NCBI GenBank assembly: GCA_964369475.1
Contig: CAYJFK010000009.1
Location: 1-53,363, forward strand
Direction: 5' to 3'
DNA length: 53,363 bases
Source: CAYJFK01 sp964369475
Lineage (GTDB): Bacteria > Bacillota > Clostridia > Oscillospirales > Feifaniaceae
Shown here: positions 41,800 to 49,825 of the stretch, piece after piece
Numbering within the stretch: position 1 is the first letter of the stretch
How the letters are laid out: every line of letters starts with the position of its first letter
Program-made: the position numbers and the translations under genes
The notes under the pieces: generated by a model
What the model saw: the letters and a program-made list of their open reading frames with translations, nothing else
Database searches by the model: none
What the model was told of the DNA's origin: nothing

Positions 41800-42219
41800 T
41801 TGAACAAGTTAGAAGATTTAGCGGCAGAACAAGCAGAAGTGGCGGCAGAGCACGAAGAACTAAAAGAGCATTTAGAAGACCATGAGGAGCATGGAGAGCA
41901 CGAAAAATTGTTCGACCACATGCACGGGCATGTTCACGAGCTATCCCCCTCGCAAAACAAGTTTCTGGTAATGCGCAACATAGCAGTAGTTGCAGCGGCA
42001 CTGCTCTTTGGTCTCTCTCTTATAGACGTGGGCATACTGCACGACCTAAGCTACACCCTTAAAGCGGTGGCATACATCATTGGTGCAGGGGCATATATGC
42101 TCGAGTATCTTATGATGACAGATGGCTTTAAAATCAAACCTCCGAAGTGGGAACTTTTCATGCCCAATGTTTTTGGTATTATGTACATTATTCTCGGAAT
42201 AAGCTATATCCTTCACTAA
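41800..42219 (+). CDS. Small membrane protein with Glu/His-rich N-terminus
   Basis: 139 residues from TTG 41800, 7 nt after AGGAGG. Residues 1-50 are strongly acidic with many His (EDHEEHGEHEKLFDHMHGHVHE), a possible metal-binding region. Three hydrophobic segments follow: about 58-77, 83-102 and 118-137. Loosely recalls the front of P-type metal ATPases but has no ATPase part. Function unknown. A terminator duplicated around a MITE-like element follows. Confidence 0.75.
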   Translation: MNKLEDLAAEQAEVAAEHEELKEHLEDHEEHGEHEKLFDHMHGHVHELSPSQNKFLVMRNIAVVAAALLFGLSLIDVGILHDLSYTLKAVAYIIGAGAYMLEYLMMTDGFKIKPPKWELFMPNVFGIMYIILGISYILH

Positions 42220-42256
42220 AATCAATAGACCGCTTATGCGGCCACCAATAAAAAAC

Positions 42257-42291
42257 AAACAGCCATTATCAATTTTGATAATGGCTGTTTT
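42257..42291 (+). repeat. Left copy of duplicated terminator hairpin
   Basis: A 35-bp dyad (AAACAGCCATTATCA / TGATAATGGCTGTTTT) identical to 42434-42468. Confidence 0.9.
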
Positions 42292-42433
42292 TGACCGGAG
42301 AAAAACCTAAAATGTAAAGTTCACGGAAGGAGGGGGAGCGGCGAGGGGGCACCATCAGGGTGCCCCCTGGCGTAAAATTCCCGCCCCGAGGGCGTTAAAT
42401 TCAGCTTGGAGAAAACACTTTTTCTCCAAACTG
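42292..42433 (+). mobile_element. MITE-like terminator-associated element, copy D
   Basis: 142 bp. Left end TGACCGGAGAAAAACC, right end TTTTTCTCCAAACTG. It keeps the GGAGGGGGAGCGGCGAGGGG core, the GGCACC-ATCA-GGGTGCC hairpin and the final CTTGGAGAAAA hairpin. The AAATCAGC/GCTGATTT hairpin is deleted. It lies between two identical 35-bp hairpins. Confidence 0.85.
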
Positions 42434-42468
42434 AAACAGCCATTATCAATTTTGATAATGGCTGTTTT
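42434..42468. terminator. Right copy of the 35-bp terminator hairpin
   Basis: Same dyad as 42257-42291. It lies between the plus-strand membrane protein and the minus-strand M23 peptidase and has A/T tails on both sides, so it may serve both. Confidence 0.75.
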
Positions 42469-42486
42469 GCTTTGTGTAGAGCATCC

Positions 42487-43377
42487 TCATAATGCTTGCT
42501 TGACATTTTCAACCCTAAACCCTCTTGTTATATATCCTGCCTTAATACTACCAGGCTCCATGTGTGGCCTTGGGTCGTATGCACTATATCCATCAACTTC
42601 ACTTACTTCAATTTGCTCAAAATGAATGGGCAGTCCGGCACTGTTGTAAAAACTTTTTCCTGTCTGCAACTGAAAATGCAGATGTGGTTCTGTTGAATTG
42701 CCGGAGTTACCACACAAAGCGATAACTTGCCCCATTGAAACCTCATCACCAACAGCAACTTTTATGCTATCCTTTTTTAAATGTGCCAATGTGCTAAACT
42801 CATTTTCGGCGTGCTGTATTACTATATAGTTACCTGCAATGTGTGAAGCTTTAGAGATAAATCTGCCGTTATCAAGTATGATACTATCTGCTGATTTATT
42901 CTCTACCTCCACTATGACCCCATCTGCCGGCGAAAGAATTTCTTGCTCGTAACAATAATAACTGCTAAGATCTTTAAAGTCGCCATCATAAGACTTGTTG
43001 TTTTTATCAAGTTTTATAAAATCATAAGCATATCTTTGCGTGGGAATATCCCAAGAATGAGAGTGCTCTTTTCTAAAACAACCGTTTACCGTAACCCAAC
43101 TTCCCTTGAAAGGCAGACAATATGAAATCTCGCTTTTATAGTTATCGGCCGATGGTCTTTTGTCTTTAAATTTCGACTCGACTATAACCATTCCTATCAT
43201 TTGAAGAATGGAACATTTCCAAACGGAGAAGTTGAGCCCCATATCTAAAAACACAAAGAAACCAAAAAAACAAAGTGTGCTAAAAATTTGAAAGTCACTG
43301 AAAAAAGTGCCTATCAGACCTATAATTCCAAGCCAATATAACTTGGATAAGTAATATAGAATTTTAATATCAGTCAC
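42487..43377 (-). CDS. Membrane-anchored M23-family metallopeptidase
   Basis: 296 residues. Two hydrophobic segments near the N-terminus (about 14-60) anchor the protein. The M23 (LytM/lysostaphin-type) domain follows: first zinc His/Asp region KEHSHSWDIPTQRYAYDFI, PADGVIVEVENKS, HAENEFSTLAHLKKDSI, VSMGQVIALCGNSGNSTEPHLHFQLQ with the HLHF zinc motif. It would cut peptidoglycan cross-bridges or other peptides. The upstream 90-residue membrane protein is on the same strand. Confidence 0.88.
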   Translation of the reverse strand: MTDIKILYYLSKLYWLGIIGLIGTFFSDFQIFSTLCFFGFFVFLDMGLNFSVWKCSILQMIGMVIVESKFKDKRPSADNYKSEISYCLPFKGSWVTVNGCFRKEHSHSWDIPTQRYAYDFIKLDKNNKSYDGDFKDLSSYYCYEQEILSPADGVIVEVENKSADSIILDNGRFISKASHIAGNYIVIQHAENEFSTLAHLKKDSIKVAVGDEVSMGQVIALCGNSGNSTEPHLHFQLQTGKSFYNSAGLPIHFEQIEVSEVDGYSAYDPRPHMEPGSIKAGYITRGFRVENVKQAL

Positions 43378-43409
43378 CTCGCAAACTATAAAATTCCTTC
43401 GCCATACAA

Positions 43410-43682
43410 TTATTTTTTAAAATTAATATACTGTCTGCATTTCGTTACACTTCCAAGTGTAATAGCTATGGAAATCGCAGTGGCAAAGACACCTGCCAAA
43501 ATATTCTTTTCACGAAACATTATGACCCCAAAGAAAGCTATTAACCCAACCGCTGTTACAAAAAACAGTGCAACTAAAGATAGTAAAATATATCTTATAG
43601 GCTTAGGGATTTTATTGCTCTTTGAGCCTTCGATGGCACCCTCGATAGCCAGTTCCATAACTAATTGGATTAAAAAGTCCAT
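43410..43682 (-). CDS. Small membrane protein of unknown function
   Basis: 90 residues. An amphipathic start with IEGAIEG is followed by a strongly hydrophobic pair of segments (about 30-52 and 58-78) and a basic C-terminus. No family recognised. AT-rich like the M23 gene and possibly co-transcribed with it (gap 32 nt). Confidence 0.65.
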   Translation of the reverse strand: MDFLIQLVMELAIEGAIEGSKSNKIPKPIRYILLSLVALFFVTAVGLIAFFGVIMFREKNILAGVFATAISIAITLGSVTKCRQYINFKK

Positions 43683-43803
43683 TTTATCACCACTCCTAAT
43701 TATAGTAACCTTTATTAAACTATAACACAGATGAAAAAATACATCAAGTGAGTTATAGCGTGTGGTGTATGCCTATGCATCCCTTCAAATCTGCTGACCA
43801 ATT

Positions 43804-45036
43804 CTACTCGGTAGGATTAACAACACACCCCATAAACAGCGGAAGGGAATATTCGTTGTCGACTATCATAAACAAAAATGGGCGGTCTAACACTATCTCG
43901 ACAGGCTCTGCAGGAGCGGCGCCGTCTGTCGCCTCTACCACCGTTACAGCCCCTGCCTTTGTGCCTGCTTCGTCTACACTTATATGGGTCTTGTGTAAAA
44001 CACGGCTAATAAAAATATTGCCATTATCAGAGGTCGCCATCTTGCTAAAATCGGCAAGGGACTCGTCAGAGGCGATCTCCATACCCATATCGGCAAGTGT
44101 TTGGGCAAGCTCTACACTGTAATCAAAGGAAAATTTTGGAATGCTTGCATAGACCATGCCATTGTTGCTATTTCTAACGGCATCTATAAGTGTAGCACCA
44201 TCAATGTTTGCCATAGTGTGCTTTATATCTTCGTTTGGAAGAAGTGCGACAAAGGAGTATTTGCCCTCGGCATAGGGCTTTGAAAAGCCAATACCGTAAT
44301 CTGTTTCAAAGTAACTGCTCTCTGCACTATACATAAACTCGGCTGTAACCTCGCCGTTTGGGGCAAAAAAAGTATTGTCTCTAATTTGGCCTTTTTCATA
44401 CAGGTCTGCCCACTGCGCATCAAAGGATAGAGCATTTATTAGATACATCACGGCCGCATCGGGTGGAGGACTGTCGAGCACCTTGTCTATCATGCCGTCT
44501 GTCTTATCCTCTACCCAGTCGTTTATTTCCTCTGTCGTGCTCTCGTCAAAGGGAGATGTGAATATCTCGGCTTTATATTGTGTCGATATATCTTGCAAGA
44601 AATCCTCGCCAAAGGAAAGGCCTTCCCTATCCCTAAGCCAAAGGGAATTTGCAAGAGAAACGCTGTATTTTTCGCCCTGTGGCAGATAGGTCTCGTAAAA
44701 ATACAGATAGTCGGTAAGCTCCTGTGCAGATACCCCAAATATTTCCTCCATCTCGGTAAGCGTTTGGCCACTTGCTCCGTTTGCCGTCATGCCAAGGGCC
44801 GATATAATGGATAGCGGAGATATCATGGTATTCTCCCCTTCGTAAATTTCGCTTAAGAGCTCTGCGGAGAAGGTCGCTATTTCCTTTGTCATGTCGGCGC
44901 TTTCTCCCTTAACGATCTCTATCGGGGATAAATCGTACTTTGCTACATCTTTTGTATGCTCTATACTGCTACCGCTCACTCCGTTGCATCCTACAAGCGA
45001 CAGAGAAAGCAGAGCTGCTGCTAATAATTTTTTCAT
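43804..45036 (-). CDS. Serpin-family lipoprotein (serine/cysteine protease inhibitor)
   Basis: 410 residues. Lipobox LSLVGC (Cys17), so it should sit outside the membrane. Serpin core: NTMISPLSIISALGMTANGASGQTLTEM, LWLRDREGLSFGEDFL, FDAQWADLY, and the reactive-loop hinge ISVDEAGTKAGAVTVVEATDG followed by FLFMIVDNEYSLPLFMG. The small-residue hinge implies a working inhibitory loop that inserts after cleavage. It overlaps the anti-sigma gene by 4 nt, making it the third gene of an ECF sigma operon. Target protease unknown. Confidence 0.93.
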   Translation of the reverse strand: MKKLLAAALLSLSLVGCNGVSGSSIEHTKDVAKYDLSPIEIVKGESADMTKEIATFSAELLSEIYEGENTMISPLSIISALGMTANGASGQTLTEMEEIFGVSAQELTDYLYFYETYLPQGEKYSVSLANSLWLRDREGLSFGEDFLQDISTQYKAEIFTSPFDESTTEEINDWVEDKTDGMIDKVLDSPPPDAAVMYLINALSFDAQWADLYEKGQIRDNTFFAPNGEVTAEFMYSAESSYFETDYGIGFSKPYAEGKYSFVALLPNEDIKHTMANIDGATLIDAVRNSNNGMVYASIPKFSFDYSVELAQTLADMGMEIASDESLADFSKMATSDNGNIFISRVLHKTHISVDEAGTKAGAVTVVEATDGAAPAEPVEIVLDRPFLFMIVDNEYSLPLFMGCVVNPTE

Positions 45037-46058
45037 GAAAATACCTCCTGTAAAATAGAGTCAAAAGCACTGCTACCGCTCATGTCAAGGTATATGTCGC
45101 CATACATGTGAGAATACCTTAAATATCCGCCCTCTGTAACAAAGAGCGACAATGGCGTACCGTTTGATGTGACGATATGCAAAAATGCGGCATTCTCGTT
45201 CGACATGGCGGCCCTATCAAGCTCTACTGCGACAAATGGGGCGCTCATTATATCGGATATAAACTGCTCTGCCGTATCACTCGAGATCTCAAGCGGTTTT
45301 TGCTCTTCCGTGCCGTGATACCAACTGTCAAACCCCATAGCGGAAATGTTATTAATTCCGATTAGATTAAGCCGATGCTCGCCATATAAGTCTTGGCCGA
45401 CCTCGAGTGTTATGTCGTTTAGATTTTCGTATGTCGCAATAGATCGCCCTTCGGCATCTACCGTAATTATACGAAAATCGCTGATATAGCCATTCATGGA
45501 ATAGACCTCGCCAACGATGGTAGCGGCAAACTCTTTGCTGTACACATCGCTGCCTGACCACTCGTCAATCTCCCCTGTGGCACTGCCCAAATGCTGGCCA
45601 ACAAAACTGTTAATGTCGCTCTCGGACATTTCTATTCGCTCGGCCTCGGTGTAGACCCTGCCACCATAGACAATAAGGCCTATCATGTCGGCCACAACAC
45701 CGTCACCCTTCGGAGTGATTTCTATCGGAGGGATGAAAATGCCATCTTCTATATTATCTGCCCCGTTCAGATCGGTATCATCAAGAGCACCGTCATTTTC
45801 ACTCGGGTTGGGCGCACTGTCAATACTGTCGTCAGGCGAAGCGCCCTCTGTCGCCGGTCCGCTGTCGAGAGGGGGCGAACTGTCTGTGCCGCTATTCATG
45901 GAGGAAACTGCAAAGAAAACAGCAAATGTCGCAAAGACCGCCGCTATTAGCATTATGCCGACCCTTGGCCGTGGCTTGATAAGCTTTAAATCTTCTGCCT
46001 CAAAAATATATCTGTCCTCTATATTTGTTATACCGTCAAATATCATAAGCTCTCTCAT
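45033..46058 (-). CDS. Membrane protein, probable anti-sigma factor
   Basis: 341 residues. A cytosolic N-terminus of about 33 residues (MRELMIFDGITNIEDRYIF) precedes a single hydrophobic segment (about 35-53). An acidic Ser/Asp/Pro-rich linker and an external C-terminal domain of about 200 residues follow. It overlaps the sigma gene by 4 nt (ATGA), the usual layout of sigma/anti-sigma pairs. No family signature is recognised, so the role comes from context and topology. Confidence 0.7.
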   Translation of the reverse strand: MRELMIFDGITNIEDRYIFEAEDLKLIKPRPRVGIMLIAAVFATFAVFFAVSSMNSGTDSSPPLDSGPATEGASPDDSIDSAPNPSENDGALDDTDLNGADNIEDGIFIPPIEITPKGDGVVADMIGLIVYGGRVYTEAERIEMSESDINSFVGQHLGSATGEIDEWSGSDVYSKEFAATIVGEVYSMNGYISDFRIITVDAEGRSIATYENLNDITLEVGQDLYGEHRLNLIGINNISAMGFDSWYHGTEEQKPLEISSDTAEQFISDIMSAPFVAVELDRAAMSNENAAFLHIVTSNGTPLSLFVTEGGYLRYSHMYGDIYLDMSGSSAFDSILQEVFS

Positions 46059-46591
46059 AGTATAACTCCTTCTCTCTCAAGCTCTGCCTTTAGCCTTGCA
46101 CGAAGCCTGTGCAATCTTGTGGCAAGATTTTTTGCCGAAACTCCACAGGCCGCTTCTATGTCGGAAAGGCTGTCCATATACCAATATCGCCTAACAAAAA
46201 GCACCCTGTCCGACACCTTTAATCCCCCAAGCCAGCCGTTTATTATGCTCGCTATCTCGCCTTCTTGCCTGTCGGAAGTTCCGACCATATCGGTAAGCTC
46301 GAGCATAACATCACCGCCACCTCTCTTTTGCGCACTGTTTTTTCTTAGGACATTTATAGAAATGTTGCGTGCAATACGCCCGAGATAGGCCTTTAGCATA
46401 CGAGGAAAATCGGGTGGGATGTTGTCCCAAGCCTTTATATATGTATCGCTTACGACCTCCTCGCTGTCCTCTTTGCTCTTTAAAATGCCAAAGGCAATAC
46501 CGTGAAGCAGTCGTCCATACTTCGTGCTAACAGCGGTAATGGCCGCCTGATCTCTCTCGTTAAAGAGCTCTATAATTCTCATATCATCCAT
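46055..46591 (-). CDS. ECF-type RNA polymerase sigma factor
   Basis: 178 residues. Sigma-70 region 2: KSKEDSEEVVSDTYIKAWDNIPPD, with the core-binding and -10 recognition helices. Region 4: KVSDRVLFVRRYWYMDSLSDIEAACGVSAKNLATRLHRLRARLKAEL (HTH near 140-165). GGGAGG precedes the ATG. First gene of the sigma / membrane partner / serpin operon, so the external partner could release the sigma factor on an envelope signal. Confidence 0.93.
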   Translation of the reverse strand: MDDMRIIELFNERDQAAITAVSTKYGRLLHGIAFGILKSKEDSEEVVSDTYIKAWDNIPPDFPRMLKAYLGRIARNISINVLRKNSAQKRGGGDVMLELTDMVGTSDRQEGEIASIINGWLGGLKVSDRVLFVRRYWYMDSLSDIEAACGVSAKNLATRLHRLRARLKAELEREGVIL

Positions 46592-46747
46592 GTTGCACCT
46601 CCCGTTTTAGGTCTTCTATCTATTAAGACAGCATTTTTCTATTAATATTACAAAAAATCCCAAGGTTTTTTCTAACTTTATTATAAATAATTTCCGCTTG
46701 TTTTTATACTATAATAACACAAAATAATGTCGAGAGGAGTGTGTTAA

Positions 46748-46898
46748 TATGGAAAGAAGACCCGGAATTAATTATAACGACCCAAACAATGCAAAAAGAA
46801 AGAGCAATGGCAAGCCGCAAGGACCTGTCCGCTTTCCCGAAATTGCAAACAATGTCGTAGAGGAGGAGCTATATGGTTGGCCCGAAGGACGAGAATAA
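46748..46898 (+). CDS. Possible small protein, frame uncertain
   Basis: ATG 46748 follows GAGAGGAG, with TATAAT at 46710-46715. The direct frame runs 73 codons to 46969, but after residue 18 it becomes Cys/Arg-rich and looks out of frame. A shift in the A-rich run near 46791-46801 would give NAKRKSNGKPQGPVRFPEIA...EEELYGWPEGRE ending at 46898 (about 49 residues), with normal codon use. Function unknown. Confidence 0.4.
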
Positions 46899-47040
46899 TA
46901 TTATTCCCCCAAACTTGCCACCGTCAGATCCCATTGCAACGCTTGAAAATTATAAGCAGTGCAGTATAGAAGATGCCCCTGTTCAGGTAGTCGAATGCGT
47001 AAAAAAGCTCCGAGAATTTTCCGAGGAGCATGAAATGTAA
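46873..47040 (+). CDS. Small acidic protein of unknown function
   Basis: 55 residues (MVGPKDENNIIPPNLPPSD... ending KKLREFSEEHEM). A near-perfect AGGAGGAG ribosome site precedes the ATG. It overlaps the small upstream frame by 26 nt. No recognised family, signal peptide or membrane segment. Confidence 0.6.
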   Translation: MVGPKDENNIIPPNLPPSDPIATLENYKQCSIEDAPVQVVECVKKLREFSEEHEM

Positions 47041-47082
47041 TATTGTGTTTTGGTTGATGTAGCATCACTAAAACCGTTTTTT

Positions 47083-47123
47083 CGCAGTAATGGCTCGAAA
47101 CGAAGTTTCGAGCCATTACTGCG
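47083..47123 (+). terminator. Long perfect hairpin left of element copy F
   Basis: 19-bp arms CGCAGTAATGGCTCGAAAC / GTTTCGAGCCATTACTGCG with a 3-nt loop. On the minus strand TTTTTT-like bases follow it (the plus strand has CGTTTTTT before it), so it can serve minus-strand transcripts. Confidence 0.65.
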
Positions 47124-47195
47124 GTAAAGGGGCACCATCAGGGTGTCCCGAGGGCGTTAAAATCAGCTTGGAGAAAACACTTTTTCTCCAAACTG
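47124..47195 (+). mobile_element. Internally deleted copy F of the terminator-associated element
   Basis: Only 72 bp. The left end and GC core are missing. GGGGCACCATCAGGGTG runs into CCGAGGGCGTTAAAATCAG and the terminal CTTGGAGAAAA / TTTTTCTCCAAACTG hairpin. Flanked by two different hairpins instead of a duplicated one. Confidence 0.75.
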
Positions 47196-47196
47196 A

Positions 47197-47219
47197 GGGC
47201 TGCCGCTTAGCGACAGCCC
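47197..47219 (-). terminator. Hairpin after the micropeptide gene
   Basis: GGGCTGTCGC / GCGGCAGCCC on the minus strand, 9 nt after the micropeptide stop codon, then TCAGTTTGG. Terminator-like, with a weak T-run because the element begins there. Confidence 0.6.
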
Positions 47220-47227
47220 GAAATTTG

Positions 47228-47308
47228 TTAGCAGTCTTCGTGATGATGGCGAGGACGTCTCTTACCGCATCCACAAAGGCAACGCTTTAGTTTTTTGCAA
47301 ATACACAT
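47228..47308 (-). CDS. Cysteine-rich micropeptide (26 residues)
   Basis: ATG at 47308, preceded by AAAGGA 7 nt upstream, to TAA at 47228. The product begins MCICKKLKRCLCGCGK, then basic residues, three His and a final EDC. Cys at 2, 4, 10, 12, 14 and 26 plus HHH suggest a metal-binding or disulfide-linked peptide. It lies 42 nt after a Cys-rich 337-residue protein and may share its transcript. Too short for normal gene callers. Confidence 0.5.
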   Translation of the reverse strand: MCICKKLKRCLCGCGKRRPRHHHEDC

Positions 47309-47350
47309 AGTCATATTCCTTTACAAAATTTATTCACTGCTATAAGCATT

Positions 47351-48364
47351 TTACCTATTTGAACAACTTCTGCATGTCTGGTTTGTACCACCCAAAGTTC
47401 CAACATCAAGCGTAGGTAAGGCAGAGCTTGCTTGCTGTATGACAGAGCAATTCCTACATACGCCTGTATAGCCAAGGCCACCAATAACGGACTCTCCGTT
47501 TATCCCTTGCAAGGCAGATAAGCACGAACTATTGACATTTGCAAGATCATTATTTATAGGCAACCTATCGGTCGTTATAGTGTTTGCTAAACAAGTGTTT
47601 GCCGAACATGGAGGTGCGACACTTGCATTTGCTATACTATTTGTGCACATGTTACACAGTGCCCTGCACAGTAGATCGCACACTCCGTTTGTAGCGCTAA
47701 AGTTACACGAATCGGCACAGCGGCCGAGTAGCCATGTTTGTAAATTTCCGCTCGATCCGAGAAAAAATGCGGGGGCATTTGCCGAGTTTATGTCGGGCGA
47801 GAGGTAGCCGTCTATGCGGCATTTAATAACCTTCTCACTAACGACATTTCCGCTCCTGTCACAAAGTGCAAGTACACTGCGACTTCCCTTACGGTATAAA
47901 ACGACATACCAAGGGGACATGCACATTGTTGTAACGAGCGTTGCGCCCGTAGCGGCCTTAACAATGCGCTTTATATAGCGCCCGTTTCGGTTAAAGCTGT
48001 AAGCCGCCTGAGAAGTGGTAATAACGAGCCGACCATTGTCGCAGTCGACCGATATTCCCGTAACGTCAAAGCAACAATCTTGCACCGCAAGCTCTATTTG
48101 CTCTACGACATTAAACGAAAGGTCAAGCCGATATATCATCTTGGGCGTGCCTCTAACATAGCCGAAGTAGCAGTTGTTTTGAATGTCGTAACAGAGATGA
48201 ATAAACCTCATGCTAACCGAAAATTCTCCGGTTTTGTTTAAATCCCTATCAAGGCGTGTTATGCGACAGCACTCGGGATCTGCAAGGTATAGCCCATTTG
48301 GCCCACATGCAAGCCCTGTGCCTTGGTAATTTAAAGTTTGCGTTCTAATTAGTTGAATTGACAT
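47351..48364 (-). CDS. Beta-propeller-like protein with Cys-rich C-terminus
   Basis: 337 residues from ATG 48364, after GGAGGGGAG; the in-frame start at 48454 is inside the leader. Residues 1-200 have repeating strand patterns (GTGLACGPNGLYLADPECCRITRLD, ISVDCDNGRLVITTSQAAYSFNRNGRYI) like NHL/beta-propeller folds. Residues about 215-337 are full of Cys (CADSCNFSATNGVCDLLCRALCNMC, CRNCS, CRSCSNR). No signal peptide. A spore-coat-like or metal-binding role is possible but only a guess. Confidence 0.7.
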   Translation of the reverse strand: MSIQLIRTQTLNYQGTGLACGPNGLYLADPECCRITRLDRDLNKTGEFSVSMRFIHLCYDIQNNCYFGYVRGTPKMIYRLDLSFNVVEQIELAVQDCCFDVTGISVDCDNGRLVITTSQAAYSFNRNGRYIKRIVKAATGATLVTTMCMSPWYVVLYRKGSRSVLALCDRSGNVVSEKVIKCRIDGYLSPDINSANAPAFFLGSSGNLQTWLLGRCADSCNFSATNGVCDLLCRALCNMCTNSIANASVAPPCSANTCLANTITTDRLPINNDLANVNSSCLSALQGINGESVIGGLGYTGVCRNCSVIQQASSALPTLDVGTLGGTNQTCRSCSNR

Positions 48365-48524
48365 TTTCTCCCCTCCGACACATCCTATGCTTTTGTAGTG
48401 GCGAGTGTTACAAAATTCTTGAACTATGGAACTTTTGTGTAGAGGGCACGTCAATAGTGATATAAATGTGATTGCATTAATTTTAATAACTATTCAAACT
48501 AAAAGAAGAGTGGGAGGAAAAAGT

Positions 48525-49529
48525 ATGAAAAAACTATCTGTATTCTTACTTGCATCTGCAATTATTTTCTCGGGGTGCTCTGCAAGTTACGACGGTATAT
48601 CAAACGATTCCGTGTCGTCAGAGTCTATGCCGTCAGAGCCGATTTACAGCCAAACAGCAGGCTCGCATGATTTTGGTGGCGAAATGTCGTACGATGAGGA
48701 GTTCGACATAATGACAGAGGAGAGCAAGTCCGAAACGAACATTTTGCCCGAAGGCGAAAGTGTAGCTGCCGATGTGGAAGATTTCTCGGAAAAGCTAATA
48801 TATACGGGAAGCTTGCATATAGAGGCGCTCGAGTTTGACAGTGCAATAGATGGGCTCGAGGCAAAGGTAGAGGGCACAGGCGGCTTTATAGAGAGCTCCT
48901 CCTCCTCGGGATATACATATTACGACGAGGACGACATGCCGCAAATAAGCGATCGCAGAGCCTATTACACCGTGCGAATACCGTCTGACACCTTCAAAGC
49001 ATTTTTAGACGATGCATCGCAATTTGGCAATGTTACAGATAGCAGTACATCGGTAGACAACATTACAATGAACTACTACGACACAGAGGCAAGGCTTAAG
49101 TCCTACGAGGCGCAGTACGACAGACTGCTCGAACTGCTCGAAATAGCCGAGAGCTTAGAGGACATTCTTACAATAGAAAATCAGCTCTCCTACGTCCGCT
49201 ACGAAATGGAGAGATTAACGACAACGCTAAAAGGATATGACCTTGATGTGGATTACAGCACGATAAATATAACGGTTCAAGAGGTAACAAAATACACACC
49301 ACCCGAAAAGGAAAGCTATTTCGACCGCATAAGCGGTGCACTATCGGGCAGTTTCGAGGACTTTGGCGATTTCCTTGCTGATTTCTCGATTTGGCTAATA
49401 TACGCCGCACCTTATTTTGTTGTTATAATAATAGTGATTACCGTGGGCAAAAAGGTCTGCCCGAAGTTTAAAATAAAAAAACCCTTCTCGAAGAAGAAGG
49501 GCGGCGGAGATAATGAAGATATAGTTTAA
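48525..49529 (+). CDS. DUF4349 domain lipoprotein
   Basis: 334 residues from ATG 48525, after GGGAGGAA; an in-frame start at 48426 lies upstream of that site. Lipobox AIIFSGC (Cys18). A Ser/Glu-rich linker leads to the DUF4349 domain (about 100-320): FSEKLIYTGSLHIEALEFDSAIDGLEAKV, YYTVRIPSDTFKAFLDDAS, YYDTEARLKSYEAQYDRLLELLE, LTIENQLSYVRYEMERL. A hydrophobic segment near 285-310 is followed by a Lys-rich tail. Family role unknown. Confidence 0.88.
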   Translation: MKKLSVFLLASAIIFSGCSASYDGISNDSVSSESMPSEPIYSQTAGSHDFGGEMSYDEEFDIMTEESKSETNILPEGESVAADVEDFSEKLIYTGSLHIEALEFDSAIDGLEAKVEGTGGFIESSSSSGYTYYDEDDMPQISDRRAYYTVRIPSDTFKAFLDDASQFGNVTDSSTSVDNITMNYYDTEARLKSYEAQYDRLLELLEIAESLEDILTIENQLSYVRYEMERLTTTLKGYDLDVDYSTINITVQEVTKYTPPEKESYFDRISGALSGSFEDFGDFLADFSIWLIYAAPYFVVIIIVITVGKKVCPKFKIKKPFSKKKGGGDNEDIV

Positions 49530-49712
49530 TGAAGGGCATAAAGGTAAATGCAGATGCTGTGACAAATACTGCGGTAATATTTACATGGCAAAGACGGTTT
49601 GTAATATGGAACAAAAGCCCTATAAAGCTACCGGTTTATCTTTGGTCAAGTTGATATACTGCCATGACATGCAGTATCAAAACAATCTTCGGAATAGTAT
49701 TGCGCAAAAAAA

Positions 49713-49750
49713 GGGCGGGGCGGCCGCCCCCGCCCCCCCCCCCCCCCCCC
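49713..49750 (-). repeat. GC-only palindrome fused to an 18-base C homopolymer
   Basis: GGGCGGGGCGG / CCGCCCC-GCCC forms a strong dyad (49713-49735), followed by 18 consecutive C (49733-49750). On the minus strand the dyad ends in TTTTTTT, so it could act as a terminator. The rest of 49530-49825 has only this and the next hairpin. Confidence 0.7.
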
Positions 49751-49772
49751 ACCGAGCTATCAAACATATAAA

Positions 49773-49812
49773 CATAGTAAAATGGACGGCGTTCACCGTC
49801 CATTTTACTATG
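49773..49812 (-). terminator. Terminator-like hairpin of typA
   Basis: 17-bp perfect arms, CATAGTAAAATGGACGG on the left, with loop CGTTCA. It lies 14 nt after the typA stop. The minus-strand tail TTTATATG is only partly T-rich. Confidence 0.75.
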
Positions 49813-49825
49813 CAAAGTTATTTAA

